Origin: CAINVV01 sp963663005
GTDB lineage: Bacteria > Bacteroidota > Bacteroidia > Bacteroidales > Prolixibacteraceae
Assembly: GCA_963663005.2 (NCBI GenBank)
Contig: CAXXHH010000003.1
Span: 868,001-932,000 of the forward strand
Length of the DNA: 64,000 nt
Direction: 5' to 3'
The notes beneath the pieces were generated by a model. It saw nothing but the letters and a program-made list of their open reading frames with translations, was not told where the DNA came from and did not search any database. The position numbers and the translations under genes were made by a program. Positions 1-8,327 of this stretch are shown in pieces; within the stretch, counting starts at the first letter, position 1, and the number at the start of each line of letters is the position of its first letter.

Positions 1-22
1 GGGTTAGACCCACTCTATTAAG

Positions 23-436
23 ATGATAGAGCTTAAGTTTAACATTGAAGGCGGTGATTTTGACGGCGCTGGAAAGGCTTCGAGTGAGACCAAGAAGATT
101 TTAAATCAATTAAATATTGATTCAAAAGTCGTGAAACGGATGGTCGTTGCCTTGTATGAGGGCGAAGTAAATATTGCGGCGCATGCCTACCGTGGAAATG
201 TAACAGTCACAGTCAGTGATCATCAGATTCTGGCTGTTTTAAAAGATGAAGGTCCGGGTATTTCGGATATTAACCGTGCTATGCTGGCTGGTTTTTCCAC
301 AGCCTCTCCCAAAGTTCGCGAGATGGGATTTGGCGCAGGAATGGGACTACCAAACATGAAGAAGAACGCCGACGAGCTAAAAGTTGAAAGTACGATTGGT
401 GTTGGTACGGTTGTGACGATGAAATTTGAGTTTTAG
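23..436 (+). CDS. Anti-sigma-factor-like ATP-binding protein (HATPase_c_2)
   Basis: A 137-aa single-domain GHKL ATPase of the RsbW/SpoIIAB kind. The N-box is seen in ALYEGEVNIAAHAY (Glu and Asn for Mg-ATP), the G1 box in DEGPGI and the G2 lid in GFGAGMGLPNM. There is no phosphoacceptor or sensor domain, so it probably acts as a small kinase or protein-binding switch. It is the first gene in view of the hydrogenase cluster; the same mix (small ATPase, sensory hydrogenase, DRTGG, PHP, second ATPase) is familiar next to bifurcating [FeFe] hydrogenases of anaerobes, where a regulatory role is assumed. The target is unknown. The ATG lies 22 bases into the window, so an operon start further left cannot be seen. 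Confidence 0.85.
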   Translation: MIELKFNIEGGDFDGAGKASSETKKILNQLNIDSKVVKRMVVALYEGEVNIAAHAYRGNVTVTVSDHQILAVLKDEGPGISDINRAMLAGFSTASPKVREMGFGAGMGLPNMKKNADELKVESTIGVGTVVTMKFEF

Positions 437-457
437 AACAGAGAGTTGATAGCGCAC

Positions 458-585
458 GTAGGGACACATCGTGATGTGTCCACATTTGCAAACGTTGGGA
501 ATGGAACCCGTAGGGACGCATCGTGATGCGTCCGTTTGTACGAAAATTGAGAGTGGAGCCAGTAGGGACGCATCGTGATGCGTCC
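458..585. repeat. Three tandem REP-like hairpin units
   Basis: Three copies of a 24-bp unit start at 458, 510 and 562, a period of 52 bp. The core GGACGCATC-GT-GATGCGTCC folds into a 9-bp stem. Copy 1 carries compensated changes (GGACACATC/GATGTGTCC), so the stem is kept. The spacers (TTTGC, then A-rich GAAAATTGA-like) also resemble each other. Two more copies lie at 3627 and 3678. They look like REP/RAYT-mobilised elements, but no RAYT transposase is in the window. They separate the first ATPase from the sensory hydrogenase gene and could act as mRNA stem-loops within the operon. Confidence 0.85.
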
Positions 586-637
586 ACATTTGCGAAAAAT
601 GGGAATGGTGAGTTAAGCGATATATAAACAGGGAAAA

Positions 638-2011
638 ATGAATCAGAGTGTCACACATCATGCAATAAAGATCAACGAGGCCAAGTGCGTCGGGTGCATC
701 CATTGTATGCGGGTGTGTCCTACTGAAGCAATCAGAATCAAGGCAGGGAAAGCGATGATCATCAAGGAGAGGTGCATCGACTGCGGTCAATGCATGAGAG
801 CCTGTCCGGCCAAAGCATTCTACATCGGACAGAACGACTTGAAGATGCTGGAGGACTACAAATACCGGATTGCCCTGTTTCCTGCCGTGCTGATCGGGCA
901 GTTTCCTGATAAGATATCGGACGAACAAATCTACCAGGCAATGTCGGAACTGGGATTCACCCACATGATGGAAGTGGAGCAACCCATTAAAATATTGATT
1001 GATCTTACGAAAGAGTACCTGAATGCAGACCAGATTCAAAAACCGGGCATTTCCACTTTTTGTCCGGCGGTGGTTAGATTGATCCAATTGAAGTATCCGT
1101 CTCTGATCGATAATATCATCCCGGTGAAGGCGCCGCACGATCTTGCAGCACATTTTATTCTGCAAACTCTCCTGAATCAAGGTATTAAAAAGGAAGATAT
1201 CGGCATATTTTACATCACTCCTTGCGCGGCCAAAATCTCTGCGGTGAAGAGTCCGTACGGCGATAAGCCATCAATTGTCAACGGAGTGATCAGTATGAGT
1301 GATTTTTACAATAAAATCAGGCAGACGATCAACAAAGAGACTAACTCCGACACCAGTCAACATCGCAAAAATCTTACAAGGGAAGGTATTCTTTGGAGCA
1401 CCTCCAGAGGCGAGTCGTCCAGATTCGGCAATCGGGCGATAGCTATCGACGGAATACACAGCGTTGTAAAATTCCTCGACAGGTTAGAGAACGGCGAGGT
1501 GAAGGGATTCGATTTTCTGGAGATGCGCGCCTGCGATCAAAGCTGTGCCGGCGGTATCCTGATGACAGGTAACAGATTCACTACCACAGAACGGCTGGAG
1601 CAACGCTCAAAGAATTATCCCTCTTACCGCGAAAATGAATTACCTGCCGCACCTGACAAGGACGAACTGACCCGGTGCCTGTTGATAGATGAGATTAAAC
1701 CTCAGAATGTTTTTCGGCTGGACGACGACATAAAGAGGGCAATGGAAAAGATGAGTAAGGCACAACGCATCATCTGTTTCCTGCCAGGGATAGATTGCGG
1801 AGCCTGTGGAGCGCCTAATTGTCAGGCTCTTGCAGAGGACATGGTGCAAGGAAAAGCCAAAATGTCGGATTGTGTTTTCCTCCAGCAGAGATGGGAAAAT
1901 GAAGGCAAAATTGGCGCTCAAAAAGCATTCCTCAACATGGAAAAGAGATGGGGAAAGGAACGATTTAATGCTGACTGTAATAAAAGAGGACGACGAAATG
2001 AAGGTTTCTGA
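638..2011 (+). CDS. Sensory-type [FeFe] hydrogenase-domain protein (HydS-like)
   Basis: 457 aa. Two 4Fe-4S ferredoxin motifs at the N-terminus (CVGCIHCMRVCP, CIDCGQCMRACP), an H-cluster domain, then a Cys-rich FeS module (CGACGAPNC) near residues 390-400. The three H-cluster loops are FCPAVV, TPCAAK and ACDQSCAGG. All four cluster cysteines are present, but the proton-relay Cys of the usual TSCCP loop is Phe here (TFCP), unlike the catalytic HydA at 5983. This pattern, and the absence of a PAS or kinase domain, fits a hydrogen sensor or a slow enzyme rather than the main hydrogenase. The partners are probably the downstream DRTGG, PHP and ATPase proteins, with which it is tightly packed. Confidence 0.85.
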   Translation: MNQSVTHHAIKINEAKCVGCIHCMRVCPTEAIRIKAGKAMIIKERCIDCGQCMRACPAKAFYIGQNDLKMLEDYKYRIALFPAVLIGQFPDKISDEQIYQAMSELGFTHMMEVEQPIKILIDLTKEYLNADQIQKPGISTFCPAVVRLIQLKYPSLIDNIIPVKAPHDLAAHFILQTLLNQGIKKEDIGIFYITPCAAKISAVKSPYGDKPSIVNGVISMSDFYNKIRQTINKETNSDTSQHRKNLTREGILWSTSRGESSRFGNRAIAIDGIHSVVKFLDRLENGEVKGFDFLEMRACDQSCAGGILMTGNRFTTTERLEQRSKNYPSYRENELPAAPDKDELTRCLLIDEIKPQNVFRLDDDIKRAMEKMSKAQRIICFLPGIDCGACGAPNCQALAEDMVQGKAKMSDCVFLQQRWENEGKIGAQKAFLNMEKRWGKERFNADCNKRGRRNEGF

Positions 2012-2339
2012 ATTGGTAAAAGAGTTGAATCTAAAGGTCTTCTCCGGAGAGAAAGGCCTCGATCGCGAAATAACAGGCGGATATGTATCTGATCTGCTTA
2101 GCGATGTAATGGGAAATGCTACAGAAGGTGAAGTGTGGATTACCCTGCAGACGCACCGCAACGTAATAGCCATCGCATCGCTGAAAGAACTGGCGTGTGT
2201 CTTGCTGGTAAGTTCCCTTGAACCGGAACCCAACAGCATCGAACATAGCAACGAAGAGGGAATTCCGGTGCTCGGAACATCGTTATCCACATTTGAAATC
2301 GCAGGTTTGTTGTACCAAAAGATAAAAACGACGCGATGA
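1998..2339 (+). CDS. DRTGG domain protein
   Basis: 113 aa. The signature region DREITGGYVSDLLSDVM identifies a DRTGG domain, a small fold found beside CBS domains and in phosphotransacetylase-like proteins, probably a ligand or protein-binding module. The ATG at 1998 is chosen because a purine-rich stretch (AAGAGGA) precedes it and the family begins with MKVSEL-type sequence; a longer in-frame reading from 1806 would lie inside the hydrogenase gene. It overlaps the upstream gene by 14 bp and the PHP gene by 4 bp (ATGA), so the three are translationally coupled. The precise function is unknown; the role is inferred to be regulatory. Confidence 0.85.
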   Translation: MKVSELVKELNLKVFSGEKGLDREITGGYVSDLLSDVMGNATEGEVWITLQTHRNVIAIASLKELACVLLVSSLEPEPNSIEHSNEEGIPVLGTSLSTFEIAGLLYQKIKTTR

Positions 2340-3076
2340 GACGATTCAGGGCTGATCTCCACATACACACGGTCCTGTCGGCCTGTGCAAATCTGGAAAT
2401 GAGTCCTGGAACGATCATCAATTTCGCCAAAGAAAAGAATCTTGACCTGATCGCCGTAACCGACCATAATTCGACTCTCCAGTGCAAACTGGTTAAGGAG
2501 TTGGCTGAAGAAAAGGGATTGGCGCTTTTATGCGGAGTTGAAGTGACGACCCGCGAAGAAGTTCATTGTCTGGCCTATTTTAAAGATCTGGAAACGCTCA
2601 ATCTTTTTCAACAATACCTGGATGATAATTTGCCGAAAATCCCCTACTCACCAGAGAAACTTGGTTATCAAGTGGTTGTGGACAGGGCAGAAAAGATCAC
2701 CGATATGGTAGAAAATTTCCTGAATGTGGGACTGAATCAAAGCATCGATCAGGTGGAACAAAAGGTTCATCAGTTGGGTGGACTCTTTGTCCCGGCGCAT
2801 ATTGAAAGGCCGATGTACGGGATAATTAACCAGTTGGGATTCATCCCTAAAAATCTATCCTGCGATGCCCTGGGAATCATGAGCGGAAGTACAGATGAGG
2901 CTATCAGAAAAAAATTCAGGCTCGATGAATCCATCGCGCTCCTGAAAGCTTCAGATGCTCATACCCCGTTTATGATTGGCGACGGAGTTACCATCTTTGA
3001 AATGAATGATTTGTCTTTTGAAGAAATAGTAAAAGCTATACACCGCACTGACGGTAGGAAAACCACGATAGAATGA
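2336..3076 (+). CDS. PHP domain metal-dependent phosphoesterase
   Basis: 246 aa. Metal-binding motifs of the PHP fold are visible: DLHIHT near residue 9, TDHNS near 42, a conserved Glu in the EVTTREE segment, AHIERP near 157 and DAHT near 205. Members hydrolyse phosphate esters (histidinol phosphate, nucleotides), but the substrate of the hydrogenase-linked subgroup is not known. Start ATG overlaps the DRTGG stop codon, and the stop overlaps the following ATPase start by 4 bp, so all are one operon. No phosphotransfer domain is present. Inferred role: part of the signalling module of the hydrogenase cluster. Confidence 0.88.
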   Translation: MRRFRADLHIHTVLSACANLEMSPGTIINFAKEKNLDLIAVTDHNSTLQCKLVKELAEEKGLALLCGVEVTTREEVHCLAYFKDLETLNLFQQYLDDNLPKIPYSPEKLGYQVVVDRAEKITDMVENFLNVGLNQSIDQVEQKVHQLGGLFVPAHIERPMYGIINQLGFIPKNLSCDALGIMSGSTDEAIRKKFRLDESIALLKASDAHTPFMIGDGVTIFEMNDLSFEEIVKAIHRTDGRKTTIE

Positions 3077-3622
3077 AGAATATCGCCTTACATATTCTGG
3101 ATCTGGTGCAGAACTCCGCACGTGCCAAAGCGCACAAAGTGGAGATTGCGATCTGTGAGGATCCAGTAAATGATAGTTATCTCCTTACTATCGGGGATGA
3201 TGGCACAGGCATGGAAGACGACCAACTTCTTAAGGCGACCGATCCGTTTTATACCTCCCGCATCACCCGTAAAGTAGGACTGGGATTGCCCCTTATCCAA
3301 CAGAATGTAGAGCGAACGGGTGGCCGCTTCTCGCTTCAGTCCGAAGCGGGGAAGGGTACCATGCTGGAAGCTGATTTCGTAATGAGTCATCCCGACAGAC
3401 TGCCGCTGGGAGAAATTGACGATGTGTTGATACTTCTCGCGGCTGGCCTTCCTGATTTGCGTTTGATATAACGACCATCAGACACCCTCTGGTCAGTATC
3501 GCTTTGACACAGATGAGATTCGCGAAATTGTTGGTGACATCAGCGAAAGCAATCTGGAAATCAGAAAATTTTTGAGGGAGATGATCCGGGAGAATTTGGA
3601 AGAGTTGAAAGTCGAAAGTTGA
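3073..3622 (+). pseudogene. GHKL ATPase (histidine-kinase-like), frameshifted near its 3' end
   Basis: The first 132 codons give a GHKL ATPase: N-box LDLVQNSARA, G1 GDDGTGM, F-box DPFYTSR, G2 VGLGLPLIQQ. The frame ends at a TAA at 3469-3471. From 3467 the next frame continues the family's C-terminal tail (YNDHQTPSGQYRFDTDEIRE and onward) to a TGA at 3620-3622. Removing one base, or adding two, near 3463-3470 restores a protein of about 182 aa. The site is not in a homopolymer. It is either a real mutation, a sequencing error, or less likely a programmed shift. The intact product would be a small cytosolic ATPase acting with the PHP and DRTGG proteins. The restored stop codon lies at the edge of the REP-like repeat that follows. 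Confidence 0.75.
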
Positions 3623-3626
3623 ACCA

Positions 3627-3701
3627 GTAGGGACGCATCGTGATGCGTCCATGTTTGCGAAAATTGAAAGTTGAACCGTAGGGACGTGTCGTGACGCGTC
3701 C
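3627..3701. repeat. Two further REP-like hairpin units
   Basis: Copies 4 and 5 of the unit at 458-585, starting at 3627 and 3678 (period 51 bp). Copy 5 is diverged (GGACGTGTC/GACGCGTCC) yet still pairs through G-T. The flanking phrase GAAAGTTGAACC is itself repeated, and its first copy supplies the stop codon of the frameshifted ATPase. The pair splits the regulatory block from the structural hydrogenase genes. Confidence 0.85.
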
Positions 3702-3763
3702 GTGTTTGCGAGAGTGGAAAGTTGAAAATTGAGAGATATATAAATTACTTCAAAAAGAATACA

Positions 3764-4159
3764 ATGAACAAAATCAAAACGCTGGACGACCTAAAGCAAT
3801 TAAGAGAAGGCATGCAGGCCAAAATCAAGCTTCGCGAAAGTGGCAACAATTCTGAAAATATTGTCAGGATTAAAGTAGCTATGTCTACCTGTGGCATCGC
3901 TTCCGGAGCAAAAGAGATCATGAATTTTTTGATGGACGAGCTGGAGCGGCAAGCCATTGAAGCGGTAGTAACCCAAACTGGATGCATGGGCTATTGCTAT
4001 GCAGAGCCAACGATCGAAGTCGCAGTTCCCGGGAAGGATCCTATCGTCTTTGGTGACGTGGACAAATTCAGGGCATCTGAAATTATCGAGAAATACATTA
4101 TTCATAACGAATTGGTAGACGGAATTTTACCCGTAAACTACCGGACAATAGACAACTAA
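3764..4159 (+). CDS. Thioredoxin-like (2Fe-2S) ferredoxin domain protein
   Basis: 131 aa from the ATG at 3764; the in-frame ATG at 3722 lies in repeat-derived sequence and is less likely. Four cysteines in the pattern of the thioredoxin-like 2Fe-2S fold are seen: MSTCGIASGA and, about 35 residues later, TGCMGYCYAEP. This is the same fold as the N-terminus of HydB and the C-terminus of HydC. Small stand-alone members usually sit in bifurcating hydrogenase operons and probably carry electrons or act as an extra subunit. The gene ends 18 bp before hydB. Confidence 0.88.
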   Translation: MNKIKTLDDLKQLREGMQAKIKLRESGNNSENIVRIKVAMSTCGIASGAKEIMNFLMDELERQAIEAVVTQTGCMGYCYAEPTIEVAVPGKDPIVFGDVDKFRASEIIEKYIIHNELVDGILPVNYRTIDN

Positions 4160-4177
4160 ACACCTTTAACCAATTCT

Positions 4178-5971
4178 ATGGCAGATTATAAAATGCACCT
4201 CCTGGTATGTGGAGGAACAGGTTGCAAGGCATCGGATAGCGAGCAGATCAGGGACAATTTGTTGGCTGAGGTCGAAAAACACGATCTGAACCACGAGGTT
4301 CAGGTTGTCATGACCGGATGTTTTGGCTTCTGTGAGAAAGGTCCAATTGTGAAAGTACTTCCTGACAACACATTCTATGTTCAGGTAACTCCGGAAGATG
4401 CCGCTACCATTGTTGAAGAGCATCTCGTAAAAGGACGGCAAGTGAAGCATCTTCTTTATGAAAATCCGGAGACCGAGCTTCCTGTAAGCGATTCAAAACA
4501 CATGGATTTCTACAAGAAGCAGGTACGCATTGCACTACGCAACTGCGGTTTCATCAACCCCGAGAGTATTGATGAATACATCGCCCGCGATGGTTACGCT
4601 GCTTTGGCTAAATGCCTCAGCGAGATGACACCGCAAGAGGTTATTGACGAGATCAAACGTTCCGGTCAGCGCGGTAGAGGCGGTGGCGGTTTCCCTACAG
4701 GACTAAAATGGGAGATCACTTCCAAATCTGTTGCAGACCAAAAATATGTGGTATGTAATGCCGACGAGGGAGACCCGGGAGCCTTTATGGACCGTTCGAT
4801 CCTGGAAGGAGATCCACATTCGGTAATTGAAGCCATGGCTATTTGCGGCTATTGCACAGGCTCCACCAAAGGGCTTGTTTATATCCGGGCTGAATATCCT
4901 TTGGCCATTCAACGCCTCAAGACAGCTTTGACCCAGGCGAAAGAATACGGATTGCTTGGTAACGAAATATTTGGCACAAACTTTTCGTTCGACATCACCA
5001 TCCGCTATGGAGCCGGTGCATTTGTCTGTGGCGAGGAAACTGCCCTCATCCACTCAATGGAAGGACTTCGCGGCGAGCCTACATTTAAACCGCCGTTCCC
5101 ATCTGAATCGGGTTATCTTGGAAAACCAACCACCGTAAATAACGTTGAAACGCTTGCCAGTATTCCGGTTATTATCAACAAAGGCGCAGAGTTCTTCAAC
5201 AGCATCGGAACGGAAAAATCGAAGGGAACCAAAGTCTTTGCCCTTGCCGGGAAGATCAATAATGTTGGATTAATTGAGGTTCCGATGGGTACCACCCTTC
5301 GCGAAGTGATATTTGATATTGGTGGTGGTATCAAAGGAGGCAAGAAATTTAAGGCTGTTCAAACCGGAGGACCATCCGGCGGCTGCCTTACAAACTCTTT
5401 CCTGGATACTCCTATCGACTACGACAACCTGATTGCTGCCGGGTCAATGATGGGCTCCGGAGGGATGATCGTTATGGACGAAGATGATTGTATGGTTTCA
5501 ATCGCTAAATTCTACCTCGAGTTTACCCTGGAAGAGTCGTGCGGAAAATGTACTCCATGCCGCATCGGAAATAAACGGTTGTTTGAGATTCTGGAAAAAA
5601 TCACCAAGGGCCTAGGTACTGAGGAGGATCTCACAAGACTTCGCTCGCTGTGCAAAGTCATAAAAGACACTTCGCTATGCGGACTAGGCCAGACCTCTCC
5701 GAATCCGATTCTCTCTACCCTCGACAATTTCTACGACGAATATCTTGCACACGTCAAGGATCATAAATGTCCAGCCGGACAATGTAAATCCCTGGTGAAA
5801 TACTATATCGACGAAGAAAAATGTACCGGATGCACGCTCTGTTTCCGAAATTGTCCGGTCGGCGCAATCACCGGTGAGAAAAGATCTCCTCATTACATTG
5901 ACAACAGTATCTGCATCAAATGCGGGGTATGCTATGAAAAATGCAAATTTGATGCGGTAAGCGTCTCTTAA
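4178..5971 (+). CDS. hydB: NADH-binding subunit of bifurcating [FeFe] hydrogenase (HydB, NuoF-like)
   Basis: 597 aa, NuoF family with extensions at both ends. In order: a thioredoxin-like 2Fe-2S domain (Cys 11, 16, 48, 52), the FMN/NADH domain with GRGGGGFPTG at 166-175, an SLBB region, a 4Fe-4S site ESCGKCTPC near 453, and two C-terminal ferredoxin clusters (CTGCTLCFRNCP near 549 and CIKCGVCYEKC near 578). HydB is the flavin subunit where electrons from NADH and reduced ferredoxin meet in HydABC enzymes. It starts 18 bp after the 2Fe-2S protein and hydA follows 11 bp after its stop, so they are one transcript. Confidence 0.95.
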   Translation: MADYKMHLLVCGGTGCKASDSEQIRDNLLAEVEKHDLNHEVQVVMTGCFGFCEKGPIVKVLPDNTFYVQVTPEDAATIVEEHLVKGRQVKHLLYENPETELPVSDSKHMDFYKKQVRIALRNCGFINPESIDEYIARDGYAALAKCLSEMTPQEVIDEIKRSGQRGRGGGGFPTGLKWEITSKSVADQKYVVCNADEGDPGAFMDRSILEGDPHSVIEAMAICGYCTGSTKGLVYIRAEYPLAIQRLKTALTQAKEYGLLGNEIFGTNFSFDITIRYGAGAFVCGEETALIHSMEGLRGEPTFKPPFPSESGYLGKPTTVNNVETLASIPVIINKGAEFFNSIGTEKSKGTKVFALAGKINNVGLIEVPMGTTLREVIFDIGGGIKGGKKFKAVQTGGPSGGCLTNSFLDTPIDYDNLIAAGSMMGSGGMIVMDEDDCMVSIAKFYLEFTLEESCGKCTPCRIGNKRLFEILEKITKGLGTEEDLTRLRSLCKVIKDTSLCGLGQTSPNPILSTLDNFYDEYLAHVKDHKCPAGQCKSLVKYYIDEEKCTGCTLCFRNCPVGAITGEKRSPHYIDNSICIKCGVCYEKCKFDAVSVS

Positions 5972-5982
5972 AAATTCTAACT

Positions 5983-7737
5983 ATGGATATGATTAATCTG
6001 ATAATAGATAACACACCCATCTCCGTCGAGAAGGGAACATCTCTGCTCCATGCAGCTGCTCAGGTAGGAATAAAGATCCCATCCTTGTGCTACATGAAGC
6101 TGGAGGATCTCAATATAGAAAATAAACCGGGAGGCTGCAGAGTCTGCGTCGTAGAGGTGGAAGGCCGTCGTAATCTGGCGCCTGCATGCTGCACCGATGT
6201 AGCGGAAGGCATGGTAGTCAAAACGCACTCCATGAGAGCCATTCATGCCCGCCGAACCGTCGTGGAGCTCATCCTTTCAGATCACCCTACCGACTGCCTG
6301 AAATGTGCGAAAGCAGGAAACTGCGACCTTCAAAACATGGCACAACATCTGGGCATCCGTGAAATTCACTTCGAAGGAGAAAAATCCACCTACCGTGAAG
6401 ACACTTCCCCTGCCATTATTCGTGAGCTGGACAAATGTATCCGGTGTCGCCGTTGCGAGATGATGTGTAACGACATACAGTCTGTTGGCGCCCTTTCGGC
6501 CATCAACAGAGGCTTCAACACAGTCGTAGCTCCTGCATTCGAAATGAACCTCGACCACTCGGTCTGCACGTATTGCGGACAATGTGTGGCTGTTTGTCCA
6601 ACCGGCGCCCTGACTGAGAAAGACAATACCGGAGCAGTTATCCGGGCGCTTTCAGATCCGGCCAAGACAGTTATCGTGCAGACTGCACCAGCCGTCCGTG
6701 CCGCCCTTGGCGAAGAGTTCGGCGAAGAGCCCGGCACCCTGGTTACCGGGAAAATGGCTGCTGCATTGCGCCGTTTGGGCTTCAACTATGTCTTTGACAC
6801 TGATTTTGCCGCCGACCTTACAATATTGGAAGAGGGAACAGAGTTGCTCAACAGATTGGGCGCCTTCCTTGGCGGAGATAAGAATGTGAAGCTTCCTATG
6901 CTTACCTCCTGCTGTCCTGCCTGGGTGAAATTCTTTGAGCATCAATTCCCTGAATTAAAGGATATCCCATCTACTGCCAGATCACCGCAACAGATGTTTG
7001 GTTCCATTGCAAAGACTTATTTTGCCGACAAGATCGGCGTCAATAGAAAAGACCTTGTGGTTGTTTCCGTGATGCCATGTGTTGCGAAGAAATATGAATG
7101 TAGTCGCGAAGAGTTCTCCGTTAACGGTAACCCGGATGTCGACTTTGCCCTGACAACCCGCGAGCTGGCGCAATTGATAAATCTCGCAAATATTGATTTC
7201 AAGTCGCTGCCGGATGAAGATTTTGACCATCCGTTAGGTGACTCTACCGGCGCTGCTGTTATCTTCGGAACGACCGGCGGTGTAATAGAAGCAGCGGTGC
7301 GTACAGCCTATGAGGTATTTACTGGCAAAAAACTTCCACGCGTAGATTTCACAGAACTCAGAGGCATGGAAGGATTGAGGCATGCGACGATAGATTTCGA
7401 CGGATTACCAATCAACATTGGAATTGCCCATGGTCTTGGAAATGCGCGGAAGCTACTCGAAGATATCCAGCAAGGCAAAAGCCAGTTTCATGCGATCGAG
7501 ATCATGTCGTGTCCGGGCGGATGTATCGGTGGCGGCGGACAACCATACCACCACGGAGATGCGGAGATACTGAAGAAGAGGCAGATGGCCATCTACCGCG
7601 AAGATTCGGTTAAACCTATTCGAAAGTCACACGAAAACCCGTATATCACAAAACTGTACGAAGAGTTTCTGGGTGCCCCGATGAGCGAAAAGTCTCATCA
7701 TCTGCTGCACACAGAATATTTCGACCGTTCGAAATGA
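5983..7737 (+). CDS. hydA: Catalytic subunit of NADH-dependent [FeFe] hydrogenase (HydA, group A3-like)
   Basis: 584 aa. N-terminal 2Fe-2S domain (CRVC and distal Cys), a His-Cys 4Fe-4S site (HPTDCLKCAKAGNCDL), two ferredoxin clusters (CIRCRRCEMMC, CTYCGQCVAVCP), then the H-cluster domain with TSCCPAW near 308, MPCVAKKYE near 364 and MSCPGGCIGGGGQP near 508. The proton-relay Cys is present, so this is the working enzyme. With HydB and HydC it should make H2 from NADH plus reduced ferredoxin in the cytoplasm. ATGs at 5983 and 5989 are both possible starts. Maturases HydEFG are not in the window. Confidence 0.95.
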   Translation: MDMINLIIDNTPISVEKGTSLLHAAAQVGIKIPSLCYMKLEDLNIENKPGGCRVCVVEVEGRRNLAPACCTDVAEGMVVKTHSMRAIHARRTVVELILSDHPTDCLKCAKAGNCDLQNMAQHLGIREIHFEGEKSTYREDTSPAIIRELDKCIRCRRCEMMCNDIQSVGALSAINRGFNTVVAPAFEMNLDHSVCTYCGQCVAVCPTGALTEKDNTGAVIRALSDPAKTVIVQTAPAVRAALGEEFGEEPGTLVTGKMAAALRRLGFNYVFDTDFAADLTILEEGTELLNRLGAFLGGDKNVKLPMLTSCCPAWVKFFEHQFPELKDIPSTARSPQQMFGSIAKTYFADKIGVNRKDLVVVSVMPCVAKKYECSREEFSVNGNPDVDFALTTRELAQLINLANIDFKSLPDEDFDHPLGDSTGAAVIFGTTGGVIEAAVRTAYEVFTGKKLPRVDFTELRGMEGLRHATIDFDGLPINIGIAHGLGNARKLLEDIQQGKSQFHAIEIMSCPGGCIGGGGQPYHHGDAEILKKRQMAIYREDSVKPIRKSHENPYITKLYEEFLGAPMSEKSHHLLHTEYFDRSK

Positions 7738-7748
7738 TACATAAGCCC

Positions 7749-7782
7749 AATGCGGAGATGCATAGCAAAGCGTCTCTGCATT
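7749..7782. repeat. Intercistronic hairpin between hydA and hydC
   Basis: AATGCGGAGATGC (7749-7761) pairs with GCGTCTCTGCATT (7770-7782): 13 bp with two G-T pairs and an 8-base loop. No T-run follows, so it is not a strong terminator. It may tune or stabilise the mRNA between hydA and hydC, or be another degenerate REP-type element. Confidence 0.65.
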
Positions 7783-7812
7783 GCTCGTTTAAATTGACTA
7801 AAAAAATACAAA

Positions 7813-8322
7813 ATGCCAAAAATAAAGTTATCTCAAAGAACCATTGAAATCGTCAGGGAGATCTGTTCTTCTTTCGATAATAACGAAGGTGAACTCATCA
7901 ATGTGTTACATGAAACCCAGCACAAGCTGGGCTATCTACCTGCCGAAATACAAGAGCTTATTGCACACGAGCTCAACATGTCTGTCGCAAAAGTGTACGG
8001 CGTTGTCACCTTTTACTCATTTTTCAATATGCTGCCACAGGGAGAATTTCCAATCTCCGTCTGTATGGGCACCGCTTGTTATGTAAGAGGGGCAGAACAG
8101 ATTCTGCACGAAATAAAAAGACAGCTGAATATTGAAGTCGGTCAGTCAACACCCGACGGCAAATTTTCCCTTAACTGCCTGCGTTGCGTCGGCGCCTGTG
8201 GATTGGCTCCCGTGGTGATGGTTGGAGAGAAAGTATATGGCCGCGTGGCTCCACAACAAATTAGAAAGATTATTGCCGAGTATCAGGAAGGGTGTGTCAA
8301 GCCGGAACGGCATGAGATGTGA
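7813..8322 (+). CDS. hydC: HydC, NuoE-like 2Fe-2S subunit of bifurcating hydrogenase
   Basis: 169 aa, NuoE family. A helical N-terminal part (LINVLHETQHKLGYLP, then AKVYGVVTFYSFF) and a C-terminal thioredoxin-like 2Fe-2S domain with CMGTACYVRGA and CLRCVGACGLAPVV. It completes the HydABC trimer. In many operons hydC comes first; here it is last, 75 bp after hydA and behind a hairpin, so its expression could differ from that of hydBA. Confidence 0.93.
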   Translation: MPKIKLSQRTIEIVREICSSFDNNEGELINVLHETQHKLGYLPAEIQELIAHELNMSVAKVYGVVTFYSFFNMLPQGEFPISVCMGTACYVRGAEQILHEIKRQLNIEVGQSTPDGKFSLNCLRCVGACGLAPVVMVGEKVYGRVAPQQIRKIIAEYQEGCVKPERHEM

Positions 8323-8327
8323 ATGAA

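Noticed and set aside
377..1180. A 267-codon reading on the minus strand opposite the sensory hydrogenase gene
   Set aside because: It crosses the REP-like repeats and the Fe-S motifs of the plus-strand gene, and its own translation shows no family features.
458..3701. A CRISPR array made of regularly spaced 24-bp repeats
   Set aside because: Only two or three units stand together, the spacers resemble each other, and no cas genes are near. They are REP-like hairpins.
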